Assembly: GCA_900105225.1 (NCBI GenBank)
Contig: LT629764.1
Span: forward strand, 4,918,501 to 4,982,500
Direction of reading: 5' to 3'
Length of the DNA: 64,000 bases
DNA from: Paenibacillaceae bacterium GAS479
Lineage (GTDB): Bacteria; Bacillota; Bacilli; Paenibacillales; Paenibacillaceae
The notes beneath the pieces are model-generated. The model saw only the letters and a program-made list of their open reading frames with translations. It did not search any database and was not told the origin of the DNA. The translations under genes and the position numbers were made by a program. The stretch's first letter is position 1. Every line of letters starts with the position of its first letter. Of the stretch, positions 42,570-51,135 are shown in pieces.

Positions 42570-44933
42570 TTACGTACGGGCGTGATTAAACTCCTGCCAG
42601 CTGTCTGCTGCAGCACCGGTAACAAACGGAGATGGCTCTCCGGTACAGTAGAGCCGCAGCTTGTGCATCGCCCGGGTGCATGCGGTGTAGAAAAGCTTGC
42701 GATGCCGTTCCTCTCCATAAACAGCTGAGGAGGCGTCATGGATGAGAACAGCGTCAAACTCAACACCTTTGGCCAAGTAGGCAGGAATGACGACAGCTCC
42801 GCTGTGGAAGCTTGTGGTGTCTTTGGTCACCAGCTTCAGCTCTTTCAGCCCAGCATGGCGTCTCAGTTTCTCCCAAGCTTCTTGCGCTTCGCGGGCAGTT
42901 TGGCAGATGACGGCGACGGATGCGGTTCCCGAGGCCAATAGCTCATGCAAGTCTTTCGCCAGCATGGCATCACGTTCTCGTTCATCCGAGGCACGGTACA
43001 ATAGCGGCAGCTCGCCTGGCCGATCAAACGGCTCGATTCCGCTCTCATCTGGCAGCATCGATCTTGTGAACTCAACAATTTGCCGAGTGGAGCGGTAGCT
43101 GCGCTTGAGCACGATCGTATCCGTCTGTTCCGGGCCGTACAGCTCGGCGAGCCAATTGCTTGCAGCGAGCTCCGTAGAGTGAGCGAAGATCGCTTGGTTG
43201 AAGTCTCCGAGAGCAGTTACTTTGGCCATAGGGAACAGCTTTTGAAGAAAATGGAACTGGAAAGGCGAGAAGTCCTGCGCTTCATCTATGAGCACATAAC
43301 GGATGGACGTATTCATGCGGAAGCCCTGCACAAGCTCGGTCAAATAGAGCAGGGGAGCGGCATCTTCATAAGAAAGCCGCTTCTCTTCGAAGGCAGAATG
43401 CGTCATCCGGCAGATCGCCTGCCAGTCGCCAGGCTCCTCGCTGGAAGGTTCATTTTCCTGGAATAGATCCCGGTACATATTCGCAACATCAATCCAGGCG
43501 AGCCCATCAGCCAGGCGGCGAAGCGGCTTGAACGCCTTCCGGACGACTTCGGCTCGCAGCAGATTTTCCTCCAGCGTGCTTTCGTCTATCTCCACACCTT
43601 TGCGGAGCTTCCGCTGCATGGCCTTATGGACCCGAATGTACTGATCGTTGTCGAGAAGTTCAATTTCTTCGCGGACCCATTCGGCTCCGAGCTCCTCTTG
43701 CTCCAACCGAGTCAGCTCTTCCAACAGCCACTCGCGCAGCAGTTCGATCCGATTGGGCAAACGAATATGACTTTCCATGCTGTAAAATCGATCTTCAAGT
43801 TGCTTGCGGGCAAGCAGCAGCCTGCCGCGGAAGCGAAAGCCTTTGAAGCGCATGCCGCTGTTTAATAGGCTGTCTCCGTAGGCATGAATGCGTTTCAGAA
43901 AACCGATAGAATTTTTGAAACGGATGGAGAGCATACGTTGACGGACGGCTTCGTCAGCACTAGATGCCGCGAGCACAGCCTCAAGCTGCTCGTTCATGTC
44001 TTCTAACTTATAACGTTTGCCGAGCCGCCGCTCCAGGTAGTCCTGAAATGTCGTCTGGCGGATATTTTCCTCGCCAAGCTCGGGCAGGACGGAAGAGATA
44101 TAACTGCTGAACATTGGATTGGGGGAGAAAAGCACCATTTGCTCGGCTGTTATACGATTCCTATGTTTGTAAAGCAAGTAGGCGACGCGCTGCAGCGCAG
44201 CGGAAGTTTTGCCGCTGCCGGCTGCGCCCTGGACGATCAGCATGCGGGCGCGATCGTTGCGGATGATCGCATTTTGCTCCTGTTGGATCGTGCCTACGAT
44301 AGACTGCATTTGGGAGCTGGAGCTGCGACTGAGCACTTCCTGCAGCAGATCGTCGCCGATCGTCATGCCGGTATTAAACATCGAGCGGATCACGCCGTCC
44401 CGAATCGAGAACTGTCGTTTGAGCGTCATTTCACCGGAAATTTCACCTCCGGGAGTCCCATAGAGGGCAGGGCCCGGACCGTAATCGTAATAAAGGCTGG
44501 CGACCGGTGTACGCCAGTCGTAAACGAGAAAGGTTTCGCCGTCATCGGACAGGAAGGAAGCAACGCCGATATAGATCGGCTCCGACGGGCCATCCTGGCC
44601 TTCTTCCTTAAAATCTATCCGCCCAAAATAAGGAGCTGGGAGGAGACGGCGCATCTTCAGCAGACCGGAGCTTAGATGCCGGTGGCTGCGTTCTCTTTCG
44701 GACAAAATCTCCGCTTGCTGCTTCATGCTGATCGCGGTTTCCAGCCGATCATCGCCTGCGGTGAGGTTGACCGTGACATCTTCCCAAAAATCGGTCCGAA
44801 TGCCGACTACCTGCGTCTTCAGCTCCGAAATAAGAGGTTCGTCCCGGGCTATTCGGGCTTGAAGCTCCTCGCGCACGGAGTTCACGCGCTCCTGTTCTTT
44901 TTGCCATTGTATCGGATCAATCAACCTGGGCAC
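42570..44933 (-). CDS. HelD-type RNA polymerase recycling ATPase (copy 2)
   Basis: A protein of 787 residues, paralogous to the 692-residue HelD at 3871-5949. It shares the N-terminal coiled coil, FGRIDFKEEG and YIGVASF blocks, Walker A GAAGSGKTSAALQR, VLIDEAQDFSPFQ, YRSTRQIVEF, YLAKGVEFDAVLIHD and YTACTRAMH. It is about 95 residues longer, mostly in the middle arm. The start is uncertain: GTG 44933 has GGAAGGG very close, and TTG nine bases later also fits. Two HelD copies in one window may reflect different RNA polymerase states or antibiotic protection; that is inference. Confidence 0.9.
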   Translation of the reverse strand: MPRLIDPIQWQKEQERVNSVREELQARIARDEPLISELKTQVVGIRTDFWEDVTVNLTAGDDRLETAISMKQQAEILSERERSHRHLSSGLLKMRRLLPAPYFGRIDFKEEGQDGPSEPIYIGVASFLSDDGETFLVYDWRTPVASLYYDYGPGPALYGTPGGEISGEMTLKRQFSIRDGVIRSMFNTGMTIGDDLLQEVLSRSSSSQMQSIVGTIQQEQNAIIRNDRARMLIVQGAAGSGKTSAALQRVAYLLYKHRNRITAEQMVLFSPNPMFSSYISSVLPELGEENIRQTTFQDYLERRLGKRYKLEDMNEQLEAVLAASSADEAVRQRMLSIRFKNSIGFLKRIHAYGDSLLNSGMRFKGFRFRGRLLLARKQLEDRFYSMESHIRLPNRIELLREWLLEELTRLEQEELGAEWVREEIELLDNDQYIRVHKAMQRKLRKGVEIDESTLEENLLRAEVVRKAFKPLRRLADGLAWIDVANMYRDLFQENEPSSEEPGDWQAICRMTHSAFEEKRLSYEDAAPLLYLTELVQGFRMNTSIRYVLIDEAQDFSPFQFHFLQKLFPMAKVTALGDFNQAIFAHSTELAASNWLAELYGPEQTDTIVLKRSYRSTRQIVEFTRSMLPDESGIEPFDRPGELPLLYRASDERERDAMLAKDLHELLASGTASVAVICQTAREAQEAWEKLRRHAGLKELKLVTKDTTSFHSGAVVIPAYLAKGVEFDAVLIHDASSAVYGEERHRKLFYTACTRAMHKLRLYCTGEPSPFVTGAAADSWQEFNHART

Positions 44934-44975
44934 ATCCCTTCCATGTCCGCTCGCTTAAACCGTCAGAATAGTAAG

Positions 44976-45004
44976 TTGACGGGGAGTAGGTTATCCTGTA
45001 TAAT
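44976..45004 (+). promoter_or_regulatory. Strong SigA-type promoter
   Basis: TTGACG (44976-44981), exactly 17 bases, then TATAAT (44999-45004). It points away from helD copy 2, with a terminator about 90 bases downstream of the predicted start of transcription. Confidence 0.75.
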
Positions 45005-45010
45005 ATAATT

Positions 45011-45126
45011 GATATAAATTCGTTTTTATTTATATTTATGAAGCGGATAAGCGAAAACTAGTTTATCACTTTCACCTAGCATAGAGCAAGTTCTGGAGGC
45101 CCGCGGAAGCGGGTCTTTTTTGTTTT
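45011..45126 (+). ncRNA. Candidate small RNA or attenuated leader
   Basis: A near-consensus promoter (44976-45004) is followed after about 90 bases by a terminator hairpin, GGCCCGC/GCGGGTC with loop GGAA, and TTTTTTG (45100-45126). No open reading frame with a ribosome site lies between. This would yield a stable transcript of about 115 nt. It resembles no riboswitch class I know. It could also be an attenuated leader for the gene at 45354. Inference from signals only. Confidence 0.5.
45097..45126 (+). terminator. Rho-independent terminator between divergent genes
   Basis: GCCCGC, loop GGAA, GCGGGT, then TTTTTTGTTTTT. It lies 5' of the gene at 45354, so it cannot be ending a known protein gene. 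Confidence 0.75.
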
Positions 45127-45282
45127 TCTATATTTATATCCTTCTCGTATCTGCTGCGCATACGCTAACCGTCCTAGAGACAGTACAGGTGTATAGCTTG
45201 TGTCATACAATTTCACCGGAACAACGCTGATTCCTGCCGTATGACGAATGCTTGCATATGTAGAATATTCATGCCGAATTGT

Positions 45283-45297
45283 CGATACGATGTATCG
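45283..45297. promoter_or_regulatory. Palindrome CGATAC-N3-GTATCG
   Basis: CGATAC (45283-45288), GAT, GTATCG (45292-45297), located about 56 bases before the start of the next gene. A possible operator. Confidence 0.3.
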
Positions 45298-45353
45298 TCG
45301 AGCATCCGCTAGGTTGAACGCGGCGGTAGCCTGATTGATTCCGAGGAGGCGGT

Positions 45354-45803
45354 ATGAGCATGATTCGATTTAATGCGGTGTGGTTGGCAGGACCAGGCTT
45401 TTTGGAGCGCTACACGCGCGAATGCTCGTTGCCGGAACGGCGGAGGGACCCCGCTTTCCCTAGGATGAGGCTGCTGCTGCAAAAGGTTCCGATTCCATTT
45501 GAAGCATTCGGAGCTTTGACGATGGGAAATAAGGAACTTGCGTTTACACCGCTCAACCCGACTTTTTCTAGAGTCGCGGTGTTCCAATTTTATGGTTTGA
45601 ACCGTACGCTGGAATTTCGAGCCTTCTATTCTGATTTGTATCTCAGTCCGATCAAACCGATTGCGGATAATCCACTGCCTACATGGGGACAATGGGCGTT
45701 GTTGACAAGTCGCATTACGAGTGTTGAATTTGTTCTAGCTGCTTCCAGCACGGGTCCTCTGTTATACGAATGGCTTGCCACCAAAATTGATCGGTTGCCC
45801 TGA
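45354..45803 (+). CDS. Hypothetical protein
   Basis: A protein of 149 residues; ATG 45354 follows GAGGAGGCGGT, a good ribosome site, which supports it as a real gene. No membrane segment or motif I recognise. Notable stretches are RYTRECSLPERRRDPAFP, then FGALTMGNKELAFTPLNP and FRAFYSDLYLSPIKPIAD. A candidate small RNA or attenuator and a palindrome lie upstream. The gene after it, a macro-domain protein, is 76 bases away. Confidence 0.6.
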   Translation: MSMIRFNAVWLAGPGFLERYTRECSLPERRRDPAFPRMRLLLQKVPIPFEAFGALTMGNKELAFTPLNPTFSRVAVFQFYGLNRTLEFRAFYSDLYLSPIKPIADNPLPTWGQWALLTSRITSVEFVLAASSTGPLLYEWLATKIDRLP

Positions 45804-45879
45804 TGGGGGAGGGGGCGGCGATTCAGACGGCGCCTTAACGTCCAATAGTTGGTATACGACTTCCAGGGAGGCAGGGAAG

Positions 45880-46440
45880 ATGACCATTCAGATCAATTCA
45901 ACGCTGCTGGAAACGATCCAGGGCGATATTACTCGTTTGCAAGCCGATATTATTGTAAATGCCGCCAATTCCAGCTTGCGGGGCGGCGCTGGAGTAGATG
46001 GAGCGATTCACCATGCCGGTGGCATTGCTATACATGACGAGTTATCGCTAATCCGCCAAGAACACGGGGGTTGCGACACCGGTGACGCTGTCATTACGAC
46101 AGCTGGAAAACTGCCCGCTGCATATGTCATTCATGCCGTTGGGCCCGTTTGGCAGGGCGGCCAGATGGGAGAATCGGAGCTGCTGGCTTCGAGTTATCGC
46201 CGCTCTCTTGAGCTTGCGGAGGAGAAAAATGCGTCCAGCATCGCTTTTCCCGCGATCAGCACGGGGCTATACGGCTATCCCAAAGCCGAGGCGGCAGTCA
46301 TAGCCTTTAGCGCCGTGGCGGGTTATTTGAAAAAAACTACCGATACAACGATCAAGCGAGTCAGCTTCGTCTGTATGGACGAGGAGAACTGCTGCGAGCT
46401 GAGCAAGCAGATCAAGCTAGCCTACACGGCTGCAGAGTAG
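45880..46440 (+). CDS. Macro domain protein (O-acetyl-ADP-ribose deacetylase-like)
   Basis: About 186 residues from ATG 45880, with GGGAGGCAGGGA upstream. The macro domain block is IVNAANSSLRGGAGVDGAIH followed by HAGG and, later, YVIHAVGPVW and SIAFPAISTGLYGYP. The MacroD-type class removes acetyl or ADP-ribose from modified proteins or O-acetyl-ADP-ribose, linked to NAD metabolism. In this context no partner such as a sirtuin is next to it. Confidence 0.92.
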   Translation: MTIQINSTLLETIQGDITRLQADIIVNAANSSLRGGAGVDGAIHHAGGIAIHDELSLIRQEHGGCDTGDAVITTAGKLPAAYVIHAVGPVWQGGQMGESELLASSYRRSLELAEEKNASSIAFPAISTGLYGYPKAEAAVIAFSAVAGYLKKTTDTTIKRVSFVCMDEENCCELSKQIKLAYTAAE

Positions 46441-46463
46441 CCTCGCCATATTAGCTATTTTCG

Positions 46464-46489
46464 AGCCTTGGGTGACCAGGGCTTTTTAT
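46464..46489 (+). terminator. Rho-independent terminator
   Basis: AGCCTTGG and CCAGGGCT form a stem with a GTGA loop and one mismatch, followed by TTTTTATC. Confidence 0.65.
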
Positions 46490-46586
46490 CATTGCAACAA
46501 TTCATGCCTCGAAAGAGACTGACCTCTGGAAACAAGCAGGTTCAATAAAGTATGATAGGCATATTGAGCTTAGGGAGGATAATTAA

Positions 46587-46895
46587 ATGAAGTGGGAAAT
46601 CATTCAAGCAGAGATGACTTTTAACAAGGAAGACGGATATGTTGGCAAGGTTGAGTTCAAGGTTGAAGGGCATAAACAGCCCTACGAAGTTGCCCTACAT
46701 AGCAAGCGAGGCAGGGATTGGGCTTACGGACTGTTTTTCAAAAACGAAGCAGGACCAGAAAATGAGATTGAGCTCGTAGAAGAGGAGCTTGAGGAGAACG
46801 ATGAGCTGTACGATGAGCTTATCGAGGCAGCTCGTGCTGTTGTGGTTCGTGATCAACCAGAGGCTAAAGGCAGCGATTCGGAGGAAACGGAGTAA
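46587..46895 (+). CDS. Hypothetical acidic protein
   Basis: A protein of 102 residues. ATG 46587 follows TTAGGGAGGATAATTAA. The first 60 residues (MKWEIIQAEMTFNKEDGYVG, then EVALHSKRGRDWAYGLFF) look like a small beta-rich domain; the rest is a very acidic helix (VEEELEENDELYDELIEAA) and a disordered tail. Similar proteins occur in Bacillales, without known function. Confidence 0.7.
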   Translation: MKWEIIQAEMTFNKEDGYVGKVEFKVEGHKQPYEVALHSKRGRDWAYGLFFKNEAGPENEIELVEEELEENDELYDELIEAARAVVVRDQPEAKGSDSEETE

Positions 46896-46965
46896 ATTAG
46901 CCAGTACAATATAGGTGGATAGCGCTGTATCGTTTTCGAAGCGAAGCGATAGGAACTTTCACAAA

Positions 46966-47018
46966 GGGGCTGTCCCTAAGTCATCTAATGAGTGACTACT
47001 GGGACGGCCCCTTTTTTT
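46966..47018. repeat. Solitary IS1182-end-like hairpin, likely bidirectional terminator
   Basis: GGGGCTGTCCCTAAGTCATC and GTGACTACTGGGACGGCCCC (about 46966-47011) form a long hairpin with a T run after it. The left arm resembles the left end of the IS at 23514 (GGGCTGTCCCAAAAGTCATC). No transposase is nearby. It separates two convergent genes. Confidence 0.7.
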
Positions 47019-47059
47019 GTTATGCCGTGAAACTCGATCGGATAATGCTTACCGATTGT

Positions 47060-47512
47060 TTAGGCCCAGCTGCGGCCCATGCGGATATGGGGAATGCCGG
47101 CATCAAGGAAAATGTCCGGAGATACCGGTACATAACCGAGCTTGACATAAAAAGGCTTTGCCTGGCACTGAGCGTCCAAAATAGAGCCCTTGAAACCGGC
47201 TTTGCGAGCTGCTTCCTCCATCGCTCGCACGATGTGAGAGCCGGCGCCTTTGCCCCGGCATGAAGCTAGAACAGCGATGCGCTGCAGCTTTGCGTTGCCG
47301 TCGCCAAACGGCTTCAGCCGACCGGCGCCGACGGGATTACCGTCATCCAACAACAGTATATGCGTGCAAGACTGAGGCGACTCGTCGTAATGATCCCATT
47401 CCTCATCGGGAGAAACTCCTTGCTCCCCGACAAAAACTTCTCGGCGAATAGCCAAGCATTGGTCCAGCTGTTCCTGGGTTGTTACTTCAACGGCTTGCAG
47501 CAAAGCATTCAT
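47060..47512 (-). CDS. GNAT family N-acetyltransferase (YjcF-like)
   Basis: A protein of 150 residues. The N-terminal CLAIRREVFVGEQGVSPDEE block followed by LQRIAVLASCRGKGAGSHIVRAM (core RIAVLASCRGKGAGSHIV) and AKPFYVKLGYVP places it in the YjcF/ElaA-like GNATs. The substrate is unknown. AAAGGAATGA precedes the ATG. Confidence 0.88.
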   Translation of the reverse strand: MNALLQAVEVTTQEQLDQCLAIRREVFVGEQGVSPDEEWDHYDESPQSCTHILLLDDGNPVGAGRLKPFGDGNAKLQRIAVLASCRGKGAGSHIVRAMEEAARKAGFKGSILDAQCQAKPFYVKLGYVPVSPDIFLDAGIPHIRMGRSWA

Positions 47513-47696
47513 TCCTTTCTATAAGGACAGCCTTTTCGGCATCATAGACTCGTATTGTAGCAAAGGAGCTTCTGCTTTCGCAATCCATATATTCGTGTAG
47601 CGAGCGGGCTGAATCTTTTGTTAATTCTGCTTCACCTGATGTCTCCTTCGGGTATAAGTAGCTATAAACACAGCATTGCATAGGAGGAGAATTATT

Positions 47697-48275
47697 ATGA
47701 ACCATTTGAAGCCATCTGAAATCGAGAAGCTCAAGTCAGCGCTGATCCAGGAAAAAGTAGAGCTTGAGGCTCATTTTAAAATAAATGCAGAGACAACCGA
47801 GGATGGACGTCCCATTTCCATGCAGAATTCGGACGGCGAGCTGTCCAGCTATGACAATCATCCAGCGGATTCGGGCACAGAAACGTTCGAGCGGGAGCGC
47901 GATATGGCGCTGGATGAGAAGCTCGGCAAAAAGTTGGCTCAAGTCAATCGGGCGCTGACTTTGATGGAAGAAGGGACATATGGCCTTGACGCTGAAACAG
48001 GCGAGCCCATTGCTTATGAGCGGCTGGAGGCCATTCCATCTACCCGCTACAACGTCCAAAACGTGCCGGAGGGGGAGTCCGCTCCAGAGCGTCCTGTTGA
48101 AGAGCAAGTCATGACGCTGCCCCCCAAGGGAGCTGGTGAAGGTCGTCAGGCAGCAGCAGGGAAATTTGACGACGCCGGGGCTTGGCAAGCGCTTGAGGAT
48201 TACGGCAACGCCTCTGATACGGTTAATTCCCAGTCGGAAGCCGATGCTTCAAATGAGCTGGAAAAGCTTCGATAG
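47697..48275 (+). CDS. yteA: TraR/DksA-type protein YteA, cysteine-free
   Basis: About 192 residues from ATG 47697, which follows TAGGAGGAGAATTATT. A coiled coil (LKSALIQEKVELEAHF), the SYDNHPADSGTETFERERD block typical of YteA, then GTYGLDAETGEPIAYERLEA. In DksA the equivalent site is GTYGxCxxCG with a zinc finger; here no Cys remains in the finger region, so zinc cannot bind there in the usual way. The C-terminus is polar. YteA family members are stress or sporulation related, with unclear function. Confidence 0.85.
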   Translation: MNHLKPSEIEKLKSALIQEKVELEAHFKINAETTEDGRPISMQNSDGELSSYDNHPADSGTETFERERDMALDEKLGKKLAQVNRALTLMEEGTYGLDAETGEPIAYERLEAIPSTRYNVQNVPEGESAPERPVEEQVMTLPPKGAGEGRQAAAGKFDDAGAWQALEDYGNASDTVNSQSEADASNELEKLR

Positions 48276-48314
48276 GTACTCGCGATATACTTGTAAAACG
48301 TGAGCCGAATCGAG

Positions 48315-48345
48315 CCGGATTCCCTTTGGGCAATCCGGTTTTTTA
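48315..48345 (+). terminator. Rho-independent terminator of yteA
   Basis: CCGGATT and AATCCGG pair around CCCTTTGGGC, followed by TTTTTT. Confidence 0.85.
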
Positions 48346-48483
48346 AATATTTATGCGACTTTTTTACGATTTTAGTGCGACTTTTAGATGAGAATCGTTA
48401 GAAAGAAGATGAGAGAAGCTTAACTGCCCTGCCAAGCAGTTATCCGCTACACTAAAACGACGAATGGACAGGAGGAATACACC

Positions 48484-49398
48484 TTGATCACCAAAAGATG
48501 CCTTTTTTGCGATATATCCGTTCCCGTGAAATCCGGGGCCGGCACGATAGAGCGTTTTGTGAGCTGCGATTGCGCTCCTGGCGCGGAATATTCGCTCAGT
48601 AGCGAACAATATGACGCGCTAGCAGCGATCTCTTATCCCCGTCAGAGGGAGCTTTTCCCGCTGGCTTCGGCCTTTATCCGGGAAATGACGGGACTTGGTC
48701 GGGAGGTCAAGCTTACCGCCGATGAGGTGGAGTCGCTTCCGGCATCCCCGCATGTGCCGCTCACCGTCGAGGCAAAGAGTGCTAAGCTGCTCGCCTATTT
48801 GCGCCGCCAAACTAGCGCCCCAGGCGAGTCTGTAATCGTGCACCGGCTTGCCCGCAGCTTCAATCTGACTTACTCCCAGAACTTGCAGGAGATGGTCTAC
48901 GTCATTGAAAAGCTGCGCGATGAGGAACTGCTGGAGCGGACGGGCTCCGTGTTCACCTTGACGAGCAAGGGGTGGAATCAGGCGGAGCTTGCCGTATCAG
49001 GCGAGCTTCAAAAAATATGCGTCATCGCCGGGGACGGTGGCAAAGACCAGGACGGGGACTGGATTGGTCATGTCCTGCCGCTGCTGCAACAATGCGGCTA
49101 CACAGCCCGCCTGCTGGGACGTGACGGAGATTCCGATTCGGATCTCGCGCTTGATATGTTAGCGAGTGCGGATCTTGTGTTAGCCGAGCTGTCCGGCGCT
49201 GCTGTCGAAGCTTATTTGGCCGGCGGTTATGCACTGGCTGCGGGCATCCAGCTGTTATGGATCGCGCGTGAGGGCAGTGAAGCCGCTCCGGATTGGGCTG
49301 GCGCAGCACCTTTACGCTGGAGCACGCCCGAGGAGTTGAGCACGCTGCTGTTGCAGCGACTGAGTAATCAAGGCGGTCTGCGACCGACTGGCTCGTAA
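48484..49398 (+). CDS. Unknown protein: zinc-ribbon-like, winged-helix and NDT/TIR-like domains
   Basis: A protein of 304 residues starting at TTG 48484 behind AGGAGGAATACACC. The N-terminus has CLFCDI and later CDC, which may bind a metal. Residues about 95-170 look like a winged-helix (IVHRLARSFNLTYSQNLQEM, LLERTGSVFTLTSKGW). The C-terminal 130 residues (KICVIAGDG, then ADLVLAELSG, AYLAGGYALAAGIQLLWIAR) resemble nucleoside deoxyribosyltransferase/TIR-like folds, which end with YELGYA and IL. The catalytic Glu position appears to be Ala or Gly, so it may sense rather than cleave nucleotides. Inference from pattern. Confidence 0.65.
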   Translation: MITKRCLFCDISVPVKSGAGTIERFVSCDCAPGAEYSLSSEQYDALAAISYPRQRELFPLASAFIREMTGLGREVKLTADEVESLPASPHVPLTVEAKSAKLLAYLRRQTSAPGESVIVHRLARSFNLTYSQNLQEMVYVIEKLRDEELLERTGSVFTLTSKGWNQAELAVSGELQKICVIAGDGGKDQDGDWIGHVLPLLQQCGYTARLLGRDGDSDSDLALDMLASADLVLAELSGAAVEAYLAGGYALAAGIQLLWIAREGSEAAPDWAGAAPLRWSTPEELSTLLLQRLSNQGGLRPTGS

Positions 49399-49408
49399 AG
49401 GCAGTTTT

Positions 49409-49440
49409 CCCCTGAATCGTGATTCAGGGGATTTTTAATT
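49409..49440 (+). terminator. Rho-independent terminator
   Basis: CCCCTGAATC (49409-49418), loop GT, GATTCAGGGG (49421-49430), then ATTTTTAATTTTT. Confidence 0.88.
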
Positions 49441-49528
49441 TTTGATTTCCGTGTAAGGTAGAGGTAAGGATAGAGTCGTCTGACAGGCGGCATGCTACCG
49501 ACAACATTCGGAATCAGGAGGGAAGCTG

Positions 49529-50518
49529 GTGGCAACAGGTCGTATGACGGCGCAGGAACTGGAGAAATTGCAGATCAACCCGAGAATGATGGAGCAACTG
49601 GAAAAATGGAAAATAAAAGGTGTGCATGCCGAGCAAGCGGGACAGGAGTTGCTTCACTGGAATTCGTCCGGGGAGGATCGGCCAGCGGCCATTCTCTCCT
49701 GCACCAAGAGTGTACTGTCAGCGCTGATCGGCATCGCGATCGACCAGGGAATAATCGGCAGCGTTCACGACTCTATTGTGCCATATTTGGATGGAGACGA
49801 TCAGGAACTGGTTCACGCGTTACGCGATGACCCACGCAAAAGGTCAATTACGCTGGAGCATTTGCTCACGATGACAAGCGGTCTTGATTGGCCAGATTTT
49901 GACAAGCCTTATTGGGAGCTTAAGGAAGCCAAGAATCCGACGGCTTTTGTACTTGGGCGGCCGCTCGCTCATGAGCTAGGCGATGTCTTCACTTACAATT
50001 CAGGCGGCTCACAACTCCTTGCGATCGCACTTGAGCGCGCCGCAGGCGAAAGCTTGTCTCGCTTTGCACGACGTCATTTGTTCCGACCGCTTGGCATCGG
50101 ACCGGTTCGTTGGAACCGACTTCAAGGTGGTCAGGAAGGCGGCGCTGGTTTATCCGTGGGTATGCGGGATTTGGCCAAACTCGGAAGATTATATGTGCAA
50201 GAAGGCAGTTGGGAGGGCAAGCAGATTGTTTCAGCCGATTGGGTGCGGCAGTCGGTGCAACCCCATCATAAGGGGCTGCTCCATTACGAGCCTGCTGTAT
50301 ATGGCTGTTATGGCTATCACTGGTGGGTTTCCCCCGCTGACAAACAGCCTGGGCCGGACTTTTATTTTGCGTTCGGTTATGGAGGGCAGTATCTGTTCGC
50401 CGTTCCTTCGCTCGATTTAACCGTTGTTGTTCGCAAAAGCCTGGATGGCCGCAATAAGGCCATTTTATCGCGCCGTGTGATGGAGGAATTTATTCTGCCT
50501 GCACGGATGAATTCATAA
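49529..50518 (+). CDS. Serine hydrolase, beta-lactamase class C-like
   Basis: A protein of 329 residues starting at GTG 49529, after AGGAGGG. The SxxK motif is SCTK (S57, K60), the second motif YNSGGSQLL, and the substrate region HWWVSPADKQPG followed by FGYGGQYLF. This is the broad beta-lactamase/D-aminopeptidase/esterase class C family; the sequence cannot tell which. No signal peptide is present, so it should be cytosolic. Confidence 0.88.
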   Translation: MATGRMTAQELEKLQINPRMMEQLEKWKIKGVHAEQAGQELLHWNSSGEDRPAAILSCTKSVLSALIGIAIDQGIIGSVHDSIVPYLDGDDQELVHALRDDPRKRSITLEHLLTMTSGLDWPDFDKPYWELKEAKNPTAFVLGRPLAHELGDVFTYNSGGSQLLAIALERAAGESLSRFARRHLFRPLGIGPVRWNRLQGGQEGGAGLSVGMRDLAKLGRLYVQEGSWEGKQIVSADWVRQSVQPHHKGLLHYEPAVYGCYGYHWWVSPADKQPGPDFYFAFGYGGQYLFAVPSLDLTVVVRKSLDGRNKAILSRRVMEEFILPARMNS

Positions 50519-50597
50519 GTGGGCTCCAATTGGGGAATGCTACCTGTGGAGCCTGCAATAGGCAGGCCGGTTAACAACCAGCCAGGAGGAATCCCAT

Positions 50598-50936
50598 ATG
50601 AATATGAACCCCGAACAGCAGCCGCAGGGCGAAGGCGAGATCAACAGCTTGAACCTAAGCTACGAGCAATTCCAGGAGCAAGTGAGACAGCGCCGCGAGC
50701 AAGAACAAGCCCAAGGCCGGATCGCTCTTCAGCGTGCGGGAGCGGATAATAGTGCGGAGAAGGTGCGTGCGCTCGTTAATACGATGCAGGAGCTTGTGCA
50801 AGAGCTGAGCATGACCGAGAATCAGATCCAAGTGCAGGCTGACGCGCAACTGCGCCAAATCCGCAAGCTCAAGGATCGGGCGACTGCAATAGAGGCAGAA
50901 GTCCGCGGTAGTATTTCTCCACCGACTATGCATTAA
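50598..50936 (+). CDS. Hypothetical coiled-coil protein
   Basis: A protein of 112 residues; ATG 50598 follows AGGAGGAATCCCAT. Almost entirely helical with heptad-like spacing (SYEQFQEQVRQRREQEQ, VRALVNTMQELVQELSM, AQLRQIRKLKDRATAIEAEV), so probably a coiled coil. No family recognised. Confidence 0.7.
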   Translation: MNMNPEQQPQGEGEINSLNLSYEQFQEQVRQRREQEQAQGRIALQRAGADNSAEKVRALVNTMQELVQELSMTENQIQVQADAQLRQIRKLKDRATAIEAEVRGSISPPTMH

Positions 50937-50975
50937 CTGTAGCAGCTCTAACTCGGTGGAACATAGATTTCCAAG

Positions 50976-51019
50976 AAGCCTCGGGCAACGCTGATTGTTG
51001 CGTTTACCGGGGCTTTTTC
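50976..51019 (+). terminator. Rho-independent terminator
   Basis: AAGCCTCGG and CCGGGGCTT form the outer stem, GCAACGC/GTTGCG the inner one, followed by TTTTC. Confidence 0.8.
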
Positions 51020-51135
51020 ATTGCGAGAATAAGCCAGTGAAACTTGATCATTAGTAGTTGGTTTTGATGCGCCGTCAGGGCATCTAAGGCTGTTTTATGC
51101 TATGCTGGATGAGAAGCGAAGGGAGGCCTGGGCAC

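Noticed and set aside
44139-44675. Frame of 178 codons opposite helD copy 2
   Set aside because: Entirely within conserved HelD coding sequence on the other strand.
45011-45126. Known riboswitch or T-box before 45354
   Set aside because: I looked for purine, TPP, SAM, preQ1, fluoride and T-box hallmarks and saw none.
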